A stretch of 64,000 nucleotides of DNA from Bradyrhizobium arachidis (GTDB taxonomy: Bacteria; Pseudomonadota; Alphaproteobacteria; Rhizobiales; Xanthobacteraceae): NCBI RefSeq assembly GCF_015291705.1, contig NZ_CP030050.1, forward strand, positions 2,666,001-2,730,000, written 5' to 3'. Shown piece after piece: positions 28,701-38,098 of the stretch (its first letter is position 1; every line of letters starts with the position of its first letter). The notes under the pieces are model-generated. The model ran no database searches, was not told the origin of the DNA, and saw only the letters and a list, made by a program, of their open reading frames with translations. The position numbers were made by a program, and so were the translations under genes.

Positions 28701-29963
28701 TCAGCCCATGCGGCGGAAGATCGCGCTGGCGTTCACCCCGCCGAAGCCGAATCCGTTGGAGATGGCGTTCTGCATCGGCATGGGCCGCGCGCTGCCCGAG
28801 ACGATGTCGATGCCGTCGGCGCTCGCGTCGGGGTTTTCGAGATTGAGCGTGGGCGGCGCAATCTGGTCGCGCAAGGCGAGGATGGTGAAGATCGCTTCCA
28901 GGCCGCCGGCAGCGCCGAGCAGATGGCCGGTAGCGGATTTGGTCGCGCTCACGACGATGTTTCGATTGCGGCCGAACAGCGCGCCGATGGCGCCGAGCTC
29001 GCTTTCGTCGCCGGCCGGCGTCGAGGTCGCATGCGCGTTGAGGTGCTGCAAATCGCCGGGCTCGAGCCGCGCCTGCCGCAGCGCGAGCTCCATGGCGCGG
29101 CGGGCGCCGTCGCCGTCGGGCGGACCCGACGTCATGTGGTAGGCATCCGCGGTCGTGCCGTAGCCGGTGATCTCGGCGATCGGCGTCGCGCCACGCGCCA
29201 GCGCATGCTCGAGATCCTCGATCACCAAAATGCCGGCGCCTTCGCCCATGACAAAACCGTCGCGGTCGCGATCGAACGGGCGCGAGGCGCGTGCGGGCTC
29301 GTCGTTGAATGCGCTCGACAGCGCGCGGGCCGCGGCAAAGCCGCCGAGGCTGACGATGTCGATGCAGGCCTCCGCGCCGCCGCAGATCGCGACATCGGCT
29401 TCGCCCGCGCGGATCATGCGCGCGGCATCGCCGATCGCCTGCACGCCGGCGGCGCACGCCGTAACAGGCGTGCCGAGCGCGCCCTTGTAGCCGTATTTGA
29501 TCGAGACGTGGCCGGCGGCGAGATTGGCGAGGAACGAGGGAATCGTGAACGGCGAGAGGCGGCGCGCACCGCGCTGCTCGGTGATGCGCACGGCTTCCGC
29601 CATCGCCGGGAAGCCGCCGACGCCGGAGGCGATGATCGTCGCAGTGCGCTCCAGCGCAGATGCGTCCTGCGGCGTCCATTTGGCTTGCGCGACCGCTTCT
29701 GCGGTGGCGAGCAGCGCGAACAGGATGAAGCGGTCCATCTTGCGCTGGTCTTTTGGCGCGGCGGCCTCTCCCGGGTCGAATCCGCCCTCGGGATCGTCGG
29801 CCTTGTCGGGCACGAGGCCGGCGATCCGTGCGGGCAATGATTGCGCCCATTCGGGCAGCGGGCGCAGCCCGCTCTGGCCGGCAAGCAGCCGGCGCCACGA
29901 CAATTCGACACCGCAGCCGAGCGGCGACACCGCGCCCATGCCTGTCACGACGATACGACGCAT
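28701..29963 (-). CDS. Beta-ketoacyl-ACP synthase II (FabF-like)
   Basis: A 420-residue condensing enzyme that elongates acyl chains on acyl carrier protein. The catalytic cysteine is in TACAAGVQAIGDA, and the two histidines are in NAHATSTPAGD and KSATGHLLGAAGGLE. NGFGFGGVNAS is the C-terminal loop. It is not next to fab genes or an acyl carrier protein, but follows an HxlR regulator gene with a 1-bp gap. A secondary, conditionally expressed synthase is therefore more likely than the housekeeping FabF. Its product is not predictable. Confidence 0.92.
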   Translation of the reverse strand: MRRIVVTGMGAVSPLGCGVELSWRRLLAGQSGLRPLPEWAQSLPARIAGLVPDKADDPEGGFDPGEAAAPKDQRKMDRFILFALLATAEAVAQAKWTPQDASALERTATIIASGVGGFPAMAEAVRITEQRGARRLSPFTIPSFLANLAAGHVSIKYGYKGALGTPVTACAAGVQAIGDAARMIRAGEADVAICGGAEACIDIVSLGGFAAARALSSAFNDEPARASRPFDRDRDGFVMGEGAGILVIEDLEHALARGATPIAEITGYGTTADAYHMTSGPPDGDGARRAMELALRQARLEPGDLQHLNAHATSTPAGDESELGAIGALFGRNRNIVVSATKSATGHLLGAAGGLEAIFTILALRDQIAPPTLNLENPDASADGIDIVSGSARPMPMQNAISNGFGFGGVNASAIFRRMG

Positions 29964-29964
29964 G

Positions 29965-30480
29965 TCAGTCTCCAGCCGGCGCGACGGCCGGGTTCATGGC
30001 TTTGAGCGAAGCGAGCCGCGCGCGCATGCCGCGGCTGGCGCGGGGGCCGGGAATGGCGACCGTATTGGCGAGCGTGATCGGACGCATGTCTCTCGCATCG
30101 ACCACGACCGGCTCGAGTGGACGGATGCCGTCGCGGCTCGCCAGCAGGATGGATTCGCCTTTTGGGGCGAGATGCTTGTTGCCCCAGGCGAGCAGCGCGG
30201 CGACCACCGGAAAGAAATCCCGCGCCTTGTCGGTCAGCACATATTCATAGCGCGGCGGCCGCTCCTGATAGCGGCGGCGCACGAACATGCCGCTCGCGGT
30301 GAGATGGGCAAGCCGGCGCGACAGGATGTTCGGCGCGATCCCGAGGCTTTGCTGGAATTCGTCGAACTTGGTCGCGCCCTGAAACGCATCCCGCAGGATC
30401 AGGATGCTCCACCACTCGCCAACCGTCTCCACGGCGCGGCCGACCGGGCATTCCAGGATGGAAGGGGATTTGGGCTGCAT
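29965..30480 (-). CDS. HxlR-family transcriptional regulator
   Basis: Predicted 171-residue DNA-binding protein. The N terminus SILECPVGRAVETVGEWWSILILRDAFQGATKFDEF, with its conserved Cys and the WWSILILRD helix, is the HxlR signature; the winged helix continues with GIAPNILSRRLAHLTASGMF. The C-terminal 55 residues are an extension beyond the basic domain. It sits 1 bp before the FabF-like gene, so it probably controls that gene and itself. A perfect 15-bp palindrome lies 23 bp upstream of the start. An upstream in-frame start at 30516 would run through that palindrome and is disfavoured. Confidence 0.9.
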   Translation of the reverse strand: MQPKSPSILECPVGRAVETVGEWWSILILRDAFQGATKFDEFQQSLGIAPNILSRRLAHLTASGMFVRRRYQERPPRYEYVLTDKARDFFPVVAALLAWGNKHLAPKGESILLASRDGIRPLEPVVVDARDMRPITLANTVAIPGPRASRGMRARLASLKAMNPAVAPAGD

Positions 30481-30502
30481 GGGGCGGAAGGTAGGGGGGT
30501 GA

Positions 30503-30517
30503 CTTGCAAAATGCAAG
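30503..30517. promoter_or_regulatory. Operator-like palindrome before the HxlR gene
   Basis: CTTGCAAAATGCAAG is a perfect inverted repeat (CTTGCA, AAA, TGCAAG) 23 bp upstream of the HxlR start. HxlR regulators commonly bind such sites in their own promoters. Autoregulation is inferred. Confidence 0.65.
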
Positions 30518-30654
30518 CGACTGGGAAGGCAATCGTCCTGCGGGTGGAGGGAGCGGTGAGAATTTGGAGGTAGTTCGCCGGTGAGGTGGGATGGGAGAGC
30601 GATGAGTGTGGCCGCGGGCCTATTGGTGAGATGTGAGTGGTTGCTGGATAACCG

Positions 30655-30793
30655 CTCTCGTGCCCCGGACGCAGCGCAGCGATTCTTCAGCGGTGCGCTG
30701 CAGAGCCGGGGCCTATGTTGCTGATCGCTCGGTACGTGGGTCCCGGCTCAGCGCAGCGGCGTTTCACGCCGCAGCGCGTCCGGGACACGAGAG
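30655..30793. repeat. Family B palindromic element, copy 2
   Basis: A 139-bp inverted repeat with ends CTCTCGTGCCCCGGACGC and GCGTCCGGGACACGAGAG. Inner blocks GAGCCGGGGCC and GGGTCCCGGCTC match copy 1 at 9242-9381. Confidence 0.9.
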
Positions 30794-30862
30794 TGGGTGT
30801 GCTGTTGCCTCGAACTCCGTCATTGCAATGACGGCGTTGATGCATCACGCACAAATCTATCG

Positions 30863-30989
30863 CCGTCACCCTGAGGTGCGAGCGCAGCGAGCCTCGAAGG
30901 GCAACGGCCCGGATGTAGCTCGGCCGTGCATCCTTCGAGGCTCCTGGCGCGATGCTATGCATCGCGCCACTCGCGGCTCAGGATGACGG
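30863..30989. repeat. Family F palindromic element, copy 1
   Basis: A 127-bp inverted repeat with ends CCGTCACCCTGAGG and CTCAGGATGACGG. Inner blocks GCCTCGAAGG and CCTTCGAGGCTC pair. A second copy lies at 63524-63651. Confidence 0.88.
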
Positions 30990-31021
30990 AGCAAATTGCG
31001 AGAGGAAAGAAAGGCAGTCGC

Positions 31022-32029
31022 TCAGTGCGACCGCGCCAGGCAGAACGCCACCACCTGCTCCAGCGCGCTCTTCATCGGCGAGGGCGGGAACAGCGCCAGC
31101 GCATCCACCGCCATGGCGCCGTAGTGTTGGGCGCGGCTCAGCGTGTCCTCGAGCGCGCGGTGCTTGTTCATCAGGCCGATGGCGTGGTCGAGATCGCTAT
31201 CGCCGATTTCGCCGCGTTCGAGCGCGCGGATCCAGAAGGCGCGCTCGTTGTCATTGCCGCGGCGGAACGCGAGCACGACGGGCAGGGTGATCTTGCCCTC
31301 GCGGAAATCGTCGCCGGTATTCTTGCCGAGCTTTGCGCTCTTGCCGCCATAGTCGAGCACGTCGTCGACGAGCTGGAAGGCGATGCCGAGATTCATGCCG
31401 ACCGAGCGGCAGGCGGTCTGCTCGGCCTTGGGGCGGTTGGCGATCACAGGGCCGACCTCGCAGGCCGCAGCAAACAGCTCGGCGGTCTTGCCGCGGATCA
31501 CGGCGAGATATTCGTCCTCGGTGGTCGCTGTGTTCTTGGCGGCGGCAAGCTGCATCACCTCGCCCTCGGCGATGGTGGCGGCGGCCGCGGACAGGATGTC
31601 GAGCGCGCGCAGCGAGCCGACCTCGACCATCATGCGGAACGCCTGTCCGAGCAGGAAGTCGCCGACCAGCACGCTGGCCTCGTTGCCCCAGAGCATGCGC
31701 GCCGACAGCTTGCCGCGGCGCATCTCGCTCTCGTCGACGACGTCGTCGTGCAGCAGCGTGGCGGTGTGCATGAACTCGACGGACGCGGCGAGCTTGATGT
31801 GGCCGTCGCCGGTGCAGCCGGCGAGGTTGGCCATGGCGAGCGTCAGCATCGGCCGCAGCCGCTTGCCGCCGGAGGAGATCAGGTGGTTGGCGACCTCCGG
31901 GATCATGGTTACGTCTGAGCCGGTCCGCGACAGGATCGTGGCGTTGACGCGTTCCATGTCACCAGCGACAAGGGCCACCAGCTCTTCGATCGACGCGCCG
32001 GGAGTTTCGAAAGGTACGATGACGGCCAC
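31022..32029 (-). CDS. Polyprenyl diphosphate synthase (quinone side chain)
   Basis: A 335-residue trans-prenyltransferase that builds a long isoprenoid chain (octa- to decaprenyl), normally for ubiquinone. The first Asp-rich motif is LLHDDVVDES and the second QLVDDVLDYGG; GGKRLRPML is the diphosphate-binding segment. The family relation is to IspB/DdsA; chain length is not readable. The GTG at 32029 is preferred over a TTG at 32041 because GGAG lies 6 bp before it. The gene diverges from the DUF2007 gene. Confidence 0.92.
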   Translation of the reverse strand: MAVIVPFETPGASIEELVALVAGDMERVNATILSRTGSDVTMIPEVANHLISSGGKRLRPMLTLAMANLAGCTGDGHIKLAASVEFMHTATLLHDDVVDESEMRRGKLSARMLWGNEASVLVGDFLLGQAFRMMVEVGSLRALDILSAAAATIAEGEVMQLAAAKNTATTEDEYLAVIRGKTAELFAAACEVGPVIANRPKAEQTACRSVGMNLGIAFQLVDDVLDYGGKSAKLGKNTGDDFREGKITLPVVLAFRRGNDNERAFWIRALERGEIGDSDLDHAIGLMNKHRALEDTLSRAQHYGAMAVDALALFPPSPMKSALEQVVAFCLARSH

Positions 32030-32163
32030 GCCGGTCTCCAATATTTGCCCCGGAGGGGCTATTCTGATGGAAAGACAATAGAAACTGGCAGCGGATGCGG
32101 CAAGGCCCGCGGAACCATTGACATTTGCCCCTTTTAGCCCCTTTCAGGCAGGAGACCTGCGTT

Positions 32164-32391
32164 TTGCGTGAACTGGTTCGGACCAACGACATGGTGCTGG
32201 TGTCGGCGATCGGCGCGCTGCTCGACGGCGCCAATATCCATCATCTGGTGCTGGACCAGAACATGAGCATCATCGAGGGCTCGCTCGGCATTCTGCCGCG
32301 GCGGATCCTGGTCCATGAGGACGACGCCCAGGAGGCCCGTCAGCTCCTGACCGAGGCGGGCCTCAGCCACGAACTGCGCGGCGATGATTGA
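32164..32391 (+). CDS. DUF2007-domain small protein
   Basis: A 75-residue soluble protein: RELVRTNDMVLVSAIGALLDGANIHHLVLDQNMS and the acidic C terminus match DUF2007, a ferredoxin-like fold related to signal-transducing PII-type domains. It is started from TTG at 32164 because AGGAGA lies 8 bp upstream and because homologues begin at RELVRTND. Its stop overlaps the methyltransferase start by 8 bp, so the two are coupled. The function is unknown. Confidence 0.85.
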   Translation: MRELVRTNDMVLVSAIGALLDGANIHHLVLDQNMSIIEGSLGILPRRILVHEDDAQEARQLLTEAGLSHELRGDD

Positions 32392-33151
32392 CGTCGTCAC
32401 AGATATCACCGAGGACGCCTTTCTCGGCGGGCAGTTGCAGCTGAAGCAAAAGCGGAGCGGCCATCGCGCCGGGCACGACGCCATATTGCTGGCGGCGGCG
32501 ACCGAGGCCCACGCAGGCGACCGCGTGGTCGATCTCGGCGCCGGCATCGGCACGGCCGGGCTGGCGCTGGCGCGTCGCGTCGCTGGGATCAGGCTCTGCC
32601 TGGTCGAGATCAATCCGGAACTGGCGGAGTTGGCGCGCGCCAATGCGGCGGCGAACGCGATCGCCGCCGAGGCCATCGTGCTCGACGTCACCGCGGATGC
32701 GCAGGCGTTTGCGGCAAATGACCTGCCGCCCGACAGTGTCGATGCCGTGCTGATGAACCCGCCTTTCAACGATCCTGCGCGCCACCGTGGCTCGCCCGAT
32801 CAGGCGCGCCAGACCGCGCATGTCGCGACCGACGAGACGCTGCATGCCTGGGTGCATGCAGCACGGCGCATCCTCCGATCGAATGGCGCGCTCACCTTGA
32901 TCTGGCGTGCAGATGGAATCGGCGATGTCCTGGCAGCGCTGTCACGCGGCTTCGGGAGCCTCGCGATCCTGCCGGTTCATGGCGAGGCGGGACGGCCCGC
33001 GATCCGCGTGCTGGTCCGCGCGGTCAAGGGCGGTCGGGCCCCGACACGCCTGCTATCGGGCCTCGTGCTCAACGATGAGTCACGCGTGCCTAAAAAAGAG
33101 GTGAGCGATATTCTGGAAGGGAGGGCCGCATTGCCGCTGGCGGAGCCGTGA
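32384..33151 (+). CDS. tRNA1(Val) adenine-N6 methyltransferase-like protein
   Basis: A 255-residue class I methyltransferase. The S-adenosylmethionine site VVDLGAGIGTAGLALARR and the catalytic motif NPPFNDP define an N6-adenine methyltransferase of the TrmN6/YfiC type, which modifies A37 of tRNA1(Val). HRAGHDAILLAAAT is the conserved N-terminal element of this group. The identity of the target RNA is inferred from family resemblance. It is coupled to the DUF2007 gene upstream. Confidence 0.85.
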   Translation: MIDVVTDITEDAFLGGQLQLKQKRSGHRAGHDAILLAAATEAHAGDRVVDLGAGIGTAGLALARRVAGIRLCLVEINPELAELARANAAANAIAAEAIVLDVTADAQAFAANDLPPDSVDAVLMNPPFNDPARHRGSPDQARQTAHVATDETLHAWVHAARRILRSNGALTLIWRADGIGDVLAALSRGFGSLAILPVHGEAGRPAIRVLVRAVKGGRAPTRLLSGLVLNDESRVPKKEVSDILEGRAALPLAEP

Positions 33152-33155
33152 CGGC

Positions 33156-33254
33156 TTACTGGGGAAGCGATTCCGATTGCTGTTCCTGCGGGGACGTCAG
33201 GCGGATCGCCATGAACAGCGCACCGATCAGCAGCATCAGCAGATAGATTTTCAT
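33156..33254 (-). CDS. 32-residue membrane peptide gene
   Basis: ATG at 33254 to TAA at 33156 encodes 32 residues: a hydrophobic helix (YLLMLLIGALFMAI) after MKI, then a polar tail ending QSESLPQ. GGAGAA lies about 6 bp before the start. It converges on the methyltransferase gene with 4 bp between stops and diverges from the S49 peptidase gene. I do not recognise it; the ribosome site and clean frame support a real single-pass membrane peptide. Confidence 0.6.
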   Translation of the reverse strand: MKIYLLMLLIGALFMAIRLTSPQEQQSESLPQ

Positions 33255-33365
33255 GGTGTTCTCCGCTGCCCCATTGCAGCCTCCCAACGGAAAATCTGCA
33301 AAACACGTTCCAGGCACTTCCAATGACACTCGCGTGATAAGAAATGGTTAATCAGAGGTAACGGC

Positions 33366-34274
33366 ATGGCCGAACAATTGAACGATCGAGACAGTTCCGG
33401 CCTAGCCGACAAGCTCATGCAATATCTGCCGGCGCGCTTCCGTCCCGGCACGGCGGTGGTGCCGGTGGTGCGGCTCTCGGGCGTGATCGGGGCGGTGACA
33501 CCGCTGCGGCCGGGCATGACGCTCGCCGGGGTCGCGCGAATCCTGGAGCGGGCGTTTTCCTATCGGAATGCCAAGGCGGTAGCGCTGGTGATCAATTCGC
33601 CTGGCGGCTCGCCGGTGCAGTCGCGCCAGATCTATCTGCGCATCAAGCAGCTTGCGGCGGAGAAGAAGCTGCCCGTACTGGTGTTCGTCGAGGACGTCGC
33701 GGCCTCCGGCGGCTACATGATCGCCTGCGCCGGCGACGAGATCATCTGCGATCCGTCCTCCATCCTCGGCTCGATCGGCGTGGTCGGCGGCAGCTTCGGT
33801 TTCCAGGACGCGATCAGGCGGCTCGGCATCGAGCGGCGCCTCTACACCGCCGGTGCGCACAAGGCGATGCTCGATCCGTTCCTCCCGGAAAACCCGGATG
33901 ACGTGGCGAAGCTGAAGGCGATCCAGCGCGAGATCCACCAGATCTTCATTTCGCTGGTGAAGGACAGCCGCGGCGCACGGCTGAACGGCAATGACGACAC
34001 GCTCTTCACCGGAGAGTACTGGGCCGGCGAGAGCGCGATCGCGCTCGGGCTCGCCGACGGCATCGGCGATCTCCGCTCAACTCTTCGTGCCCGCTATGGC
34101 GAGAAGGTTCTCACCCCCGTGATTGCCCAGCCGACAGGACTTTTGTCCGGCCTTTTTGGGCGGAAAGCGCCCGGCGCGGGGCAGCTTTTGGCCATGGAAT
34201 CAATGGCCGGGCTGCCGGACGAGCTGATCTCGGCGGTCGAGACGCGGGCGATTTGGGCGAAATTCGGGTTCTAG
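33366..34274 (+). CDS. S49-family serine peptidase (SohB/SppA-like)
   Basis: Predicted 302-residue peptidase with the Ser-Lys dyad: Ser114 in VAASGGYMIAC and Lys166 in TAGAHKAMLD. SPGGSPVQSRQIY is the conserved oxyanion segment. Members degrade signal peptides or membrane-protein fragments. Unlike many relatives, no N-terminal membrane helix is visible, so it may be cytoplasmic or peripherally bound. The C-terminal 50 residues are less conserved. It lies downstream of the 32-residue peptide gene on the opposite strand. Confidence 0.9.
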   Translation: MAEQLNDRDSSGLADKLMQYLPARFRPGTAVVPVVRLSGVIGAVTPLRPGMTLAGVARILERAFSYRNAKAVALVINSPGGSPVQSRQIYLRIKQLAAEKKLPVLVFVEDVAASGGYMIACAGDEIICDPSSILGSIGVVGGSFGFQDAIRRLGIERRLYTAGAHKAMLDPFLPENPDDVAKLKAIQREIHQIFISLVKDSRGARLNGNDDTLFTGEYWAGESAIALGLADGIGDLRSTLRARYGEKVLTPVIAQPTGLLSGLFGRKAPGAGQLLAMESMAGLPDELISAVETRAIWAKFGF

Positions 34275-34360
34275 GCCGAGCCGTCCCGCGCCATTTGGTC
34301 CGCCCCGAGCCAATTGCAGCGCGGCTCGGTCTGCGCGAGAATGCTTGTGGGGGCTGAGCA

Positions 34361-34570
34361 GTGAACAAGGATCGACAGATGCCGCCGTTCGTCGCTTTCG
34401 CGGGCGTCCTGGGCGGGCTTGCCGTGGTCCGCTGGGCCTACAAGACCGCCGTCCGGATCAACCAGGAGCTGGAGGAGATGCGCCTGTCGCGCGTCGCCGA
34501 AGCCGCCCACATGGGGGACATCCAGACGCTGAAACGTGACCCCGTGACCGGAGCTTATAGGCCGGGTTAA
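34361..34570 (+). CDS. Small conserved hypothetical protein
   Basis: Predicted 69-residue protein from a GTG start, or 63 from the ATG at 34379. It has one hydrophobic stretch (FVAFAGVLGGLAVVRWAYKTA) followed by a charged amphipathic helix (RINQELEEMRLSRVAEAA) and ends in DPVTGAYRPG. A single-pass membrane anchor with a cytoplasmic helix is the simplest reading. I do not recognise a named family. It lies 86 bp after the S49 peptidase gene. Confidence 0.7.
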   Translation: MNKDRQMPPFVAFAGVLGGLAVVRWAYKTAVRINQELEEMRLSRVAEAAHMGDIQTLKRDPVTGAYRPG

Positions 34571-34586
34571 CCGCTCCACACACCGC

Positions 34587-34686
34587 TGCCGTAGGGTGGG
34601 CAAAGCGAAGCGTGCCCACGAGCAGTATCGATTTCAGCGAAAGATGGTGGGCACGGCGCAAGCGCGCCTTTGCCCACCCTACGGCA
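34587..34686. repeat. Family A palindromic element, copy 6
   Basis: A 100-bp inverted repeat with ends TGCCGTAGGGTGGGC and GCCCACCCTACGGCA. The left arm is the GCGAAGC type and the right arm the GGCGC type. It lies between the small gene and glyQ. Confidence 0.92.
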
Positions 34687-34802
34687 CCTCCCGGGACGAT
34701 GGGCTGTTTGGCCCGAATCCGCCCCCTTTGCCTTGATTCCCACTCCCGCCGTCGATACGGTCCCGCGCGATTCAAAACCCCCCGCGAGAGCCTGATCTGA
34801 CG

Positions 34803-35741
34803 ATGGACGCCTCATTGCCCGCCCATATGCGCCCGGAACGTTCGTTCCAGGGCTTCATCCTCGCGCTCCAGCGGTTCTGGGCCGAGCAGGGCTGCGTGAT
34901 CCTGCAGCCCTACGACATGGAGATGGGCGCAGGCACCTTCCATCCGGCGACGACACTCCGCGCGCTCGGGCCTAAGCCCTGGAATGCGGCCTATGTGCAG
35001 CCCTCGCGCCGGCCCAAGGACGGCCGCTACGGCGAGAATCCGAACCGGATGCAGCACTACTACCAGTTCCAGGTGATCATGAAGCCGTCGCCGCCGAACC
35101 TTCAGGAGCTGTACCTGAAGTCGCTTGCCGCGATCGGCATCGATTCCGCCGTGCACGACATCCGCTTCGTCGAGGACGACTGGGAGAGCCCGACGCTGGG
35201 CGCCTGGGGCCTCGGCTGGGAGTGCTGGTGCGACGGCATGGAAGTCAGCCAGTTCACTTACTTCCAGCAGGTTGCCGGCTTCGAATGCGCCCCCGTCGCG
35301 GGCGAGCTCACCTATGGGCTCGAGCGCCTTGCGATGTATGTGCAGGGCGTCGACCGCGTCTATGACCTCAACTTCAACGGCCGCGAGGGCGACGCCAAGG
35401 TCACCTATGGCGACGTGTTCCTGCAAGCCGAGCAGGAATATTCGCGGCACAATTTTGAATACGCCGACACCGCGATGCTGTTCGAGCAGTTCAAGATGGC
35501 GGAAGCGGCCTGCCGAAAGTATCTCGACGCCGGCTGGCGCGAAGGCGGCAACAAGAAGCAGCACCTGATGGCGCTGCCGGCCTATGACCAGTGCATCAAA
35601 GCCAGTCACGTCTTCAATCTCTTGGACGCGCGCGGCGTGATCTCGGTGACGGAGCGGCAGAGCTACATCTTGCGTGTGCGCGAATTGGCAAAAGCCTGCG
35701 GCGAGGCCTGGATCCATACTGAAGCGGGCGGAGCGGCCTGA
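34803..35741 (+). CDS. glyQ: Glycyl-tRNA synthetase alpha subunit
   Basis: A 312-residue catalytic subunit of the heterotetrameric glycyl-tRNA synthetase, charging tRNA-Gly. [43 protein letters not shown] is the typical class II active-site start, and [17 protein letters not shown] follows as expected. The length is normal. Its TGA overlaps the glyS ATG by one base (TGATG), so the subunits are translationally coupled. No T-box or other leader is visible upstream, only family A repeat DNA. Confidence 0.98.
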   Translation: MDASLPAHMRPERSFQGFILALQRFWAEQGCVILQPYDMEMGAGTFHPATTLRALGPKPWNAAYVQPSRRPKDGRYGENPNRMQHYYQFQVIMKPSPPNLQELYLKSLAAIGIDSAVHDIRFVEDDWESPTLGAWGLGWECWCDGMEVSQFTYFQQVAGFECAPVAGELTYGLERLAMYVQGVDRVYDLNFNGREGDAKVTYGDVFLQAEQEYSRHNFEYADTAMLFEQFKMAEAACRKYLDAGWREGGNKKQHLMALPAYDQCIKASHVFNLLDARGVISVTERQSYILRVRELAKACGEAWIHTEAGGAA

Positions 35742-37840
35742 TGCCCGAACTTTTGCTTGAACTCTTCTCGGAAGAAATCCCCGCGCGCATGCAGGCCAAG
35801 GCGGCCGACGATCTGCGCCGCATGGTCACCGACAAGCTCGTCGCCGAAGGCCTGGTCTATGAGGGCGCGAAAGCCTTCGCGACGCCGCGCCGCCTCGCGC
35901 TCACCGTGCATGGCATCCCCGCGCGCCAGCCTGATCTGAAGACCGAGCGCCGCGGACCGAAGGTCGGCGCGCCCGATGCGGCGGTGCAGGGCTTTCTGAA
36001 AGCGACAGGTCTGAAGTCGCTGGATGAGGCCAAGATCCAGCGCGACCCCAAGGGCGACTTCTACATCGGCTTGATCGAGAAGCCCGGTCGCGACGCGATC
36101 GACGTGCTCGCGGAAATCCTGCCCGTTATCATCCGCACCTTCCCCTGGCCGAAATCGATGCGCTGGGGTGCGCGCTCGGGCAAGCCGGGCTCGCTGAGTT
36201 GGGTGCGTCCGCTGCACGCGATCACCGCGACGTTCGGGCTCGAGACGGAAGAGCCCGATATCGTGAAGTTCGAGGTCGACGGCATCGGGGCCGGCCAGAC
36301 GACTTATGGCCATCGCTTCATGGCGCCGGACGCGATCTCCGTGCGCCGCTTCGAGGACTATGAAGCCAAGCTGAAGGCGGCAAAGGTCATCCTCGATCCG
36401 CAGGCGCGCAAGGACATCATCTTCGAAGACGCCAAGGAGCTGACCTTCGCGCAAGGCTTTGAGCTGGTCGAGGATCAGGTGCTGCTCGACGAGGTCTCGG
36501 GCCTCGTCGAATGGCCGGTCGTCATGATGGGATCGTTCGAGCAGGAATATCTCGCGATCCCCGACGAAGTGATCCGTGCAACCATCCGCAACAACCAGAA
36601 GTGCTTTGTCGTCAAGGATCCCAAGACCGGCAAGCTGACCAACAAATTCGTCCTCACCGCCAATATCGAGGCGACCGACGGCGGCAAGGTCATCGTATCA
36701 GGCAACGAGCGCGTGATCCGTCCGCGCCTGTCGGATGCGAAGTTCTTCTATGAGACTGATCTGAAGACGAAGCTCGAGGATCGGCTGCCGAAGTTCGAGC
36801 AGATCGTTTTCCACGAGAAGCTTGGAACGCAGGGCGCGCGCATCAAACGCATCGAGCGTCTTGCCGCCGAGATCGCGCCGCTGGTCGGCGCCGATGTCGC
36901 CAAGGCGACGCGTGGTGCGCATCTCGCCAAGGCGGACTTGCTGACTGAAGTCGTCGGCGAATTCCCCGAGGTGCAGGGCCTGATGGGCAAGTACTACGCG
37001 CTGGCGCAAGGCGAGGACGCCTCCGTCGCTGCTGCCTGCGAGGAACACTACAAGCCGCAAGGCCCCGCCGATCGCGTGCCGACCGATCCGGTTAGCGTTG
37101 CGGTGGCGCTCGCCGACAAGATCGATACGCTCGTCGGCTTCTGGGCCATCGACGAGAAGCCGACGGGATCGAAGGATCCGTATGCACTGCGTCGCGCAGC
37201 GCTGGGCGTGATCCGGCTGATCGCCGAGAATGCGCTGCGTTTGTCGCTGATGCAGGTGGCGGCGTCCGCGCTCGCCGGCTTGTCGGTGCAGCCCGCGGAT
37301 GCGCAGAAGCTCCCGAGCGACCTGCTCGCCTTCTTCGCCGACCGGCTAAAAGTCCAGCTCCGCGAGCAGGGCGCGCGTCACGATCTCGTCGATGCCGTGT
37401 TCGCGCTCGGCGGCCAGGACGATCTCCTGATGATCGTCCGCCGCGTCGAGGCGCTCGGAAAATTCCTCGACAGCGACGACGGCAAGAACCTGCTCGCCGG
37501 CACCAAGCGCGCCAGCAACATCCTCTCGATCGAGGAGAAGAAGGACAAGCGCAGCTTCGACGGCGCGCCCGATGCTGCGCTCTACAGCCTCGCCGAGGAG
37601 AAGGCGCTGGCGAAGGCGATCGGCGAGGTGAAGGCGGAAGCAAGCGCCGCCGTCGCCAAGGAGGACTTCGCCGCCGCGATGAGCGCGATGGCAAAGCTGC
37701 GTCCGCCGGTCGACGCATTCTTCGACAAGGTGCGCGTCAACGACGACGATGCGAAGGTGCGCGAGAACCGGCTGAAGCTGCTCAACGAGATCCGCAGCGC
37801 CACGCGTGCGGTGGCGGATTTCTCGAAGATCCAGGATTGA
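35741..37840 (+). CDS. glyS: Glycyl-tRNA synthetase beta subunit
   Basis: A 699-residue tRNA-binding subunit of glycyl-tRNA synthetase. It begins [18 protein letters not shown], the family N terminus, contains YGHRFMAPD and FVLTANIEA in the middle, and ends with a domain related to the anticodon-binding region of ArgRS ([22 protein letters not shown]). The length is typical. It follows glyQ with overlapping stop and start codons. Confidence 0.98.
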   Translation: MPELLLELFSEEIPARMQAKAADDLRRMVTDKLVAEGLVYEGAKAFATPRRLALTVHGIPARQPDLKTERRGPKVGAPDAAVQGFLKATGLKSLDEAKIQRDPKGDFYIGLIEKPGRDAIDVLAEILPVIIRTFPWPKSMRWGARSGKPGSLSWVRPLHAITATFGLETEEPDIVKFEVDGIGAGQTTYGHRFMAPDAISVRRFEDYEAKLKAAKVILDPQARKDIIFEDAKELTFAQGFELVEDQVLLDEVSGLVEWPVVMMGSFEQEYLAIPDEVIRATIRNNQKCFVVKDPKTGKLTNKFVLTANIEATDGGKVIVSGNERVIRPRLSDAKFFYETDLKTKLEDRLPKFEQIVFHEKLGTQGARIKRIERLAAEIAPLVGADVAKATRGAHLAKADLLTEVVGEFPEVQGLMGKYYALAQGEDASVAAACEEHYKPQGPADRVPTDPVSVAVALADKIDTLVGFWAIDEKPTGSKDPYALRRAALGVIRLIAENALRLSLMQVAASALAGLSVQPADAQKLPSDLLAFFADRLKVQLREQGARHDLVDAVFALGGQDDLLMIVRRVEALGKFLDSDDGKNLLAGTKRASNILSIEEKKDKRSFDGAPDAALYSLAEEKALAKAIGEVKAEASAAVAKEDFAAAMSAMAKLRPPVDAFFDKVRVNDDDAKVRENRLKLLNEIRSATRAVADFSKIQD

Positions 37841-37866
37841 GGCGCGGTCGCGCGGCAAACACCACT

Positions 37867-37970
37867 GTCATTCCGGGGCGCGCCATTTGGCGCGAGCCCG
37901 GAATCCATTTCTCTACGTCACGCGCGGCTCGATGGATTCCGGGCTCGCGCTCCGCGCGTCCCGGAATGAC
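37867..37970. repeat. Family D palindromic element
   Basis: A 104-bp inverted repeat with ends GTCATTCCGGG and CCCGGAATGAC. Inner blocks GAGCCCGGAATCCAT and ATGGATTCCGGGCTC pair perfectly. It lies between the convergent glyS and DUF1236 genes. Confidence 0.9.
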
Positions 37971-37976
37971 GGGCGC

Positions 37977-38000
37977 AAAAAAGCCCCGCCCGGCGGGGGG
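37977..38000 (-). terminator. Rho-independent terminator for the DUF1236 gene
   Basis: On the minus strand a GC stem (CCCCGCCGGGCGGGGC) is followed by TTTTTT. It lies about 100 bp after the DUF1236 stop and adjoins the family D element. Confidence 0.65.
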
Positions 38001-38098
38001 AGGACCGGGCAGGGCCTGATGTCCGATTTAACACTGCTTCGCGCCAGCCTGATTGAAGTGACGCGCCGGACATCGAGTTGAGTTCATGTCGGGCTGAA

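Larger units (their letters stand above)
30481..31021. other. Repeat-filled gap upstream of the HxlR gene
   Basis: This 541-bp stretch carries the HxlR operator palindrome (30503-30517), a family B element (30655-30793) and a family F element (30863-30989). No coding region is supported. Confidence 0.7.

Noticed and set aside
28657..29898. Very long minus-strand frame upstream of the LysE exporter
   Set aside because: It is the shadow of the FabF-like gene in another frame; the exporter begins at the ATG at 28656.
32118..32123. TTGACA as a -35 box before the DUF2007 gene
   Set aside because: No acceptable -10 lies 16-18 bp downstream.
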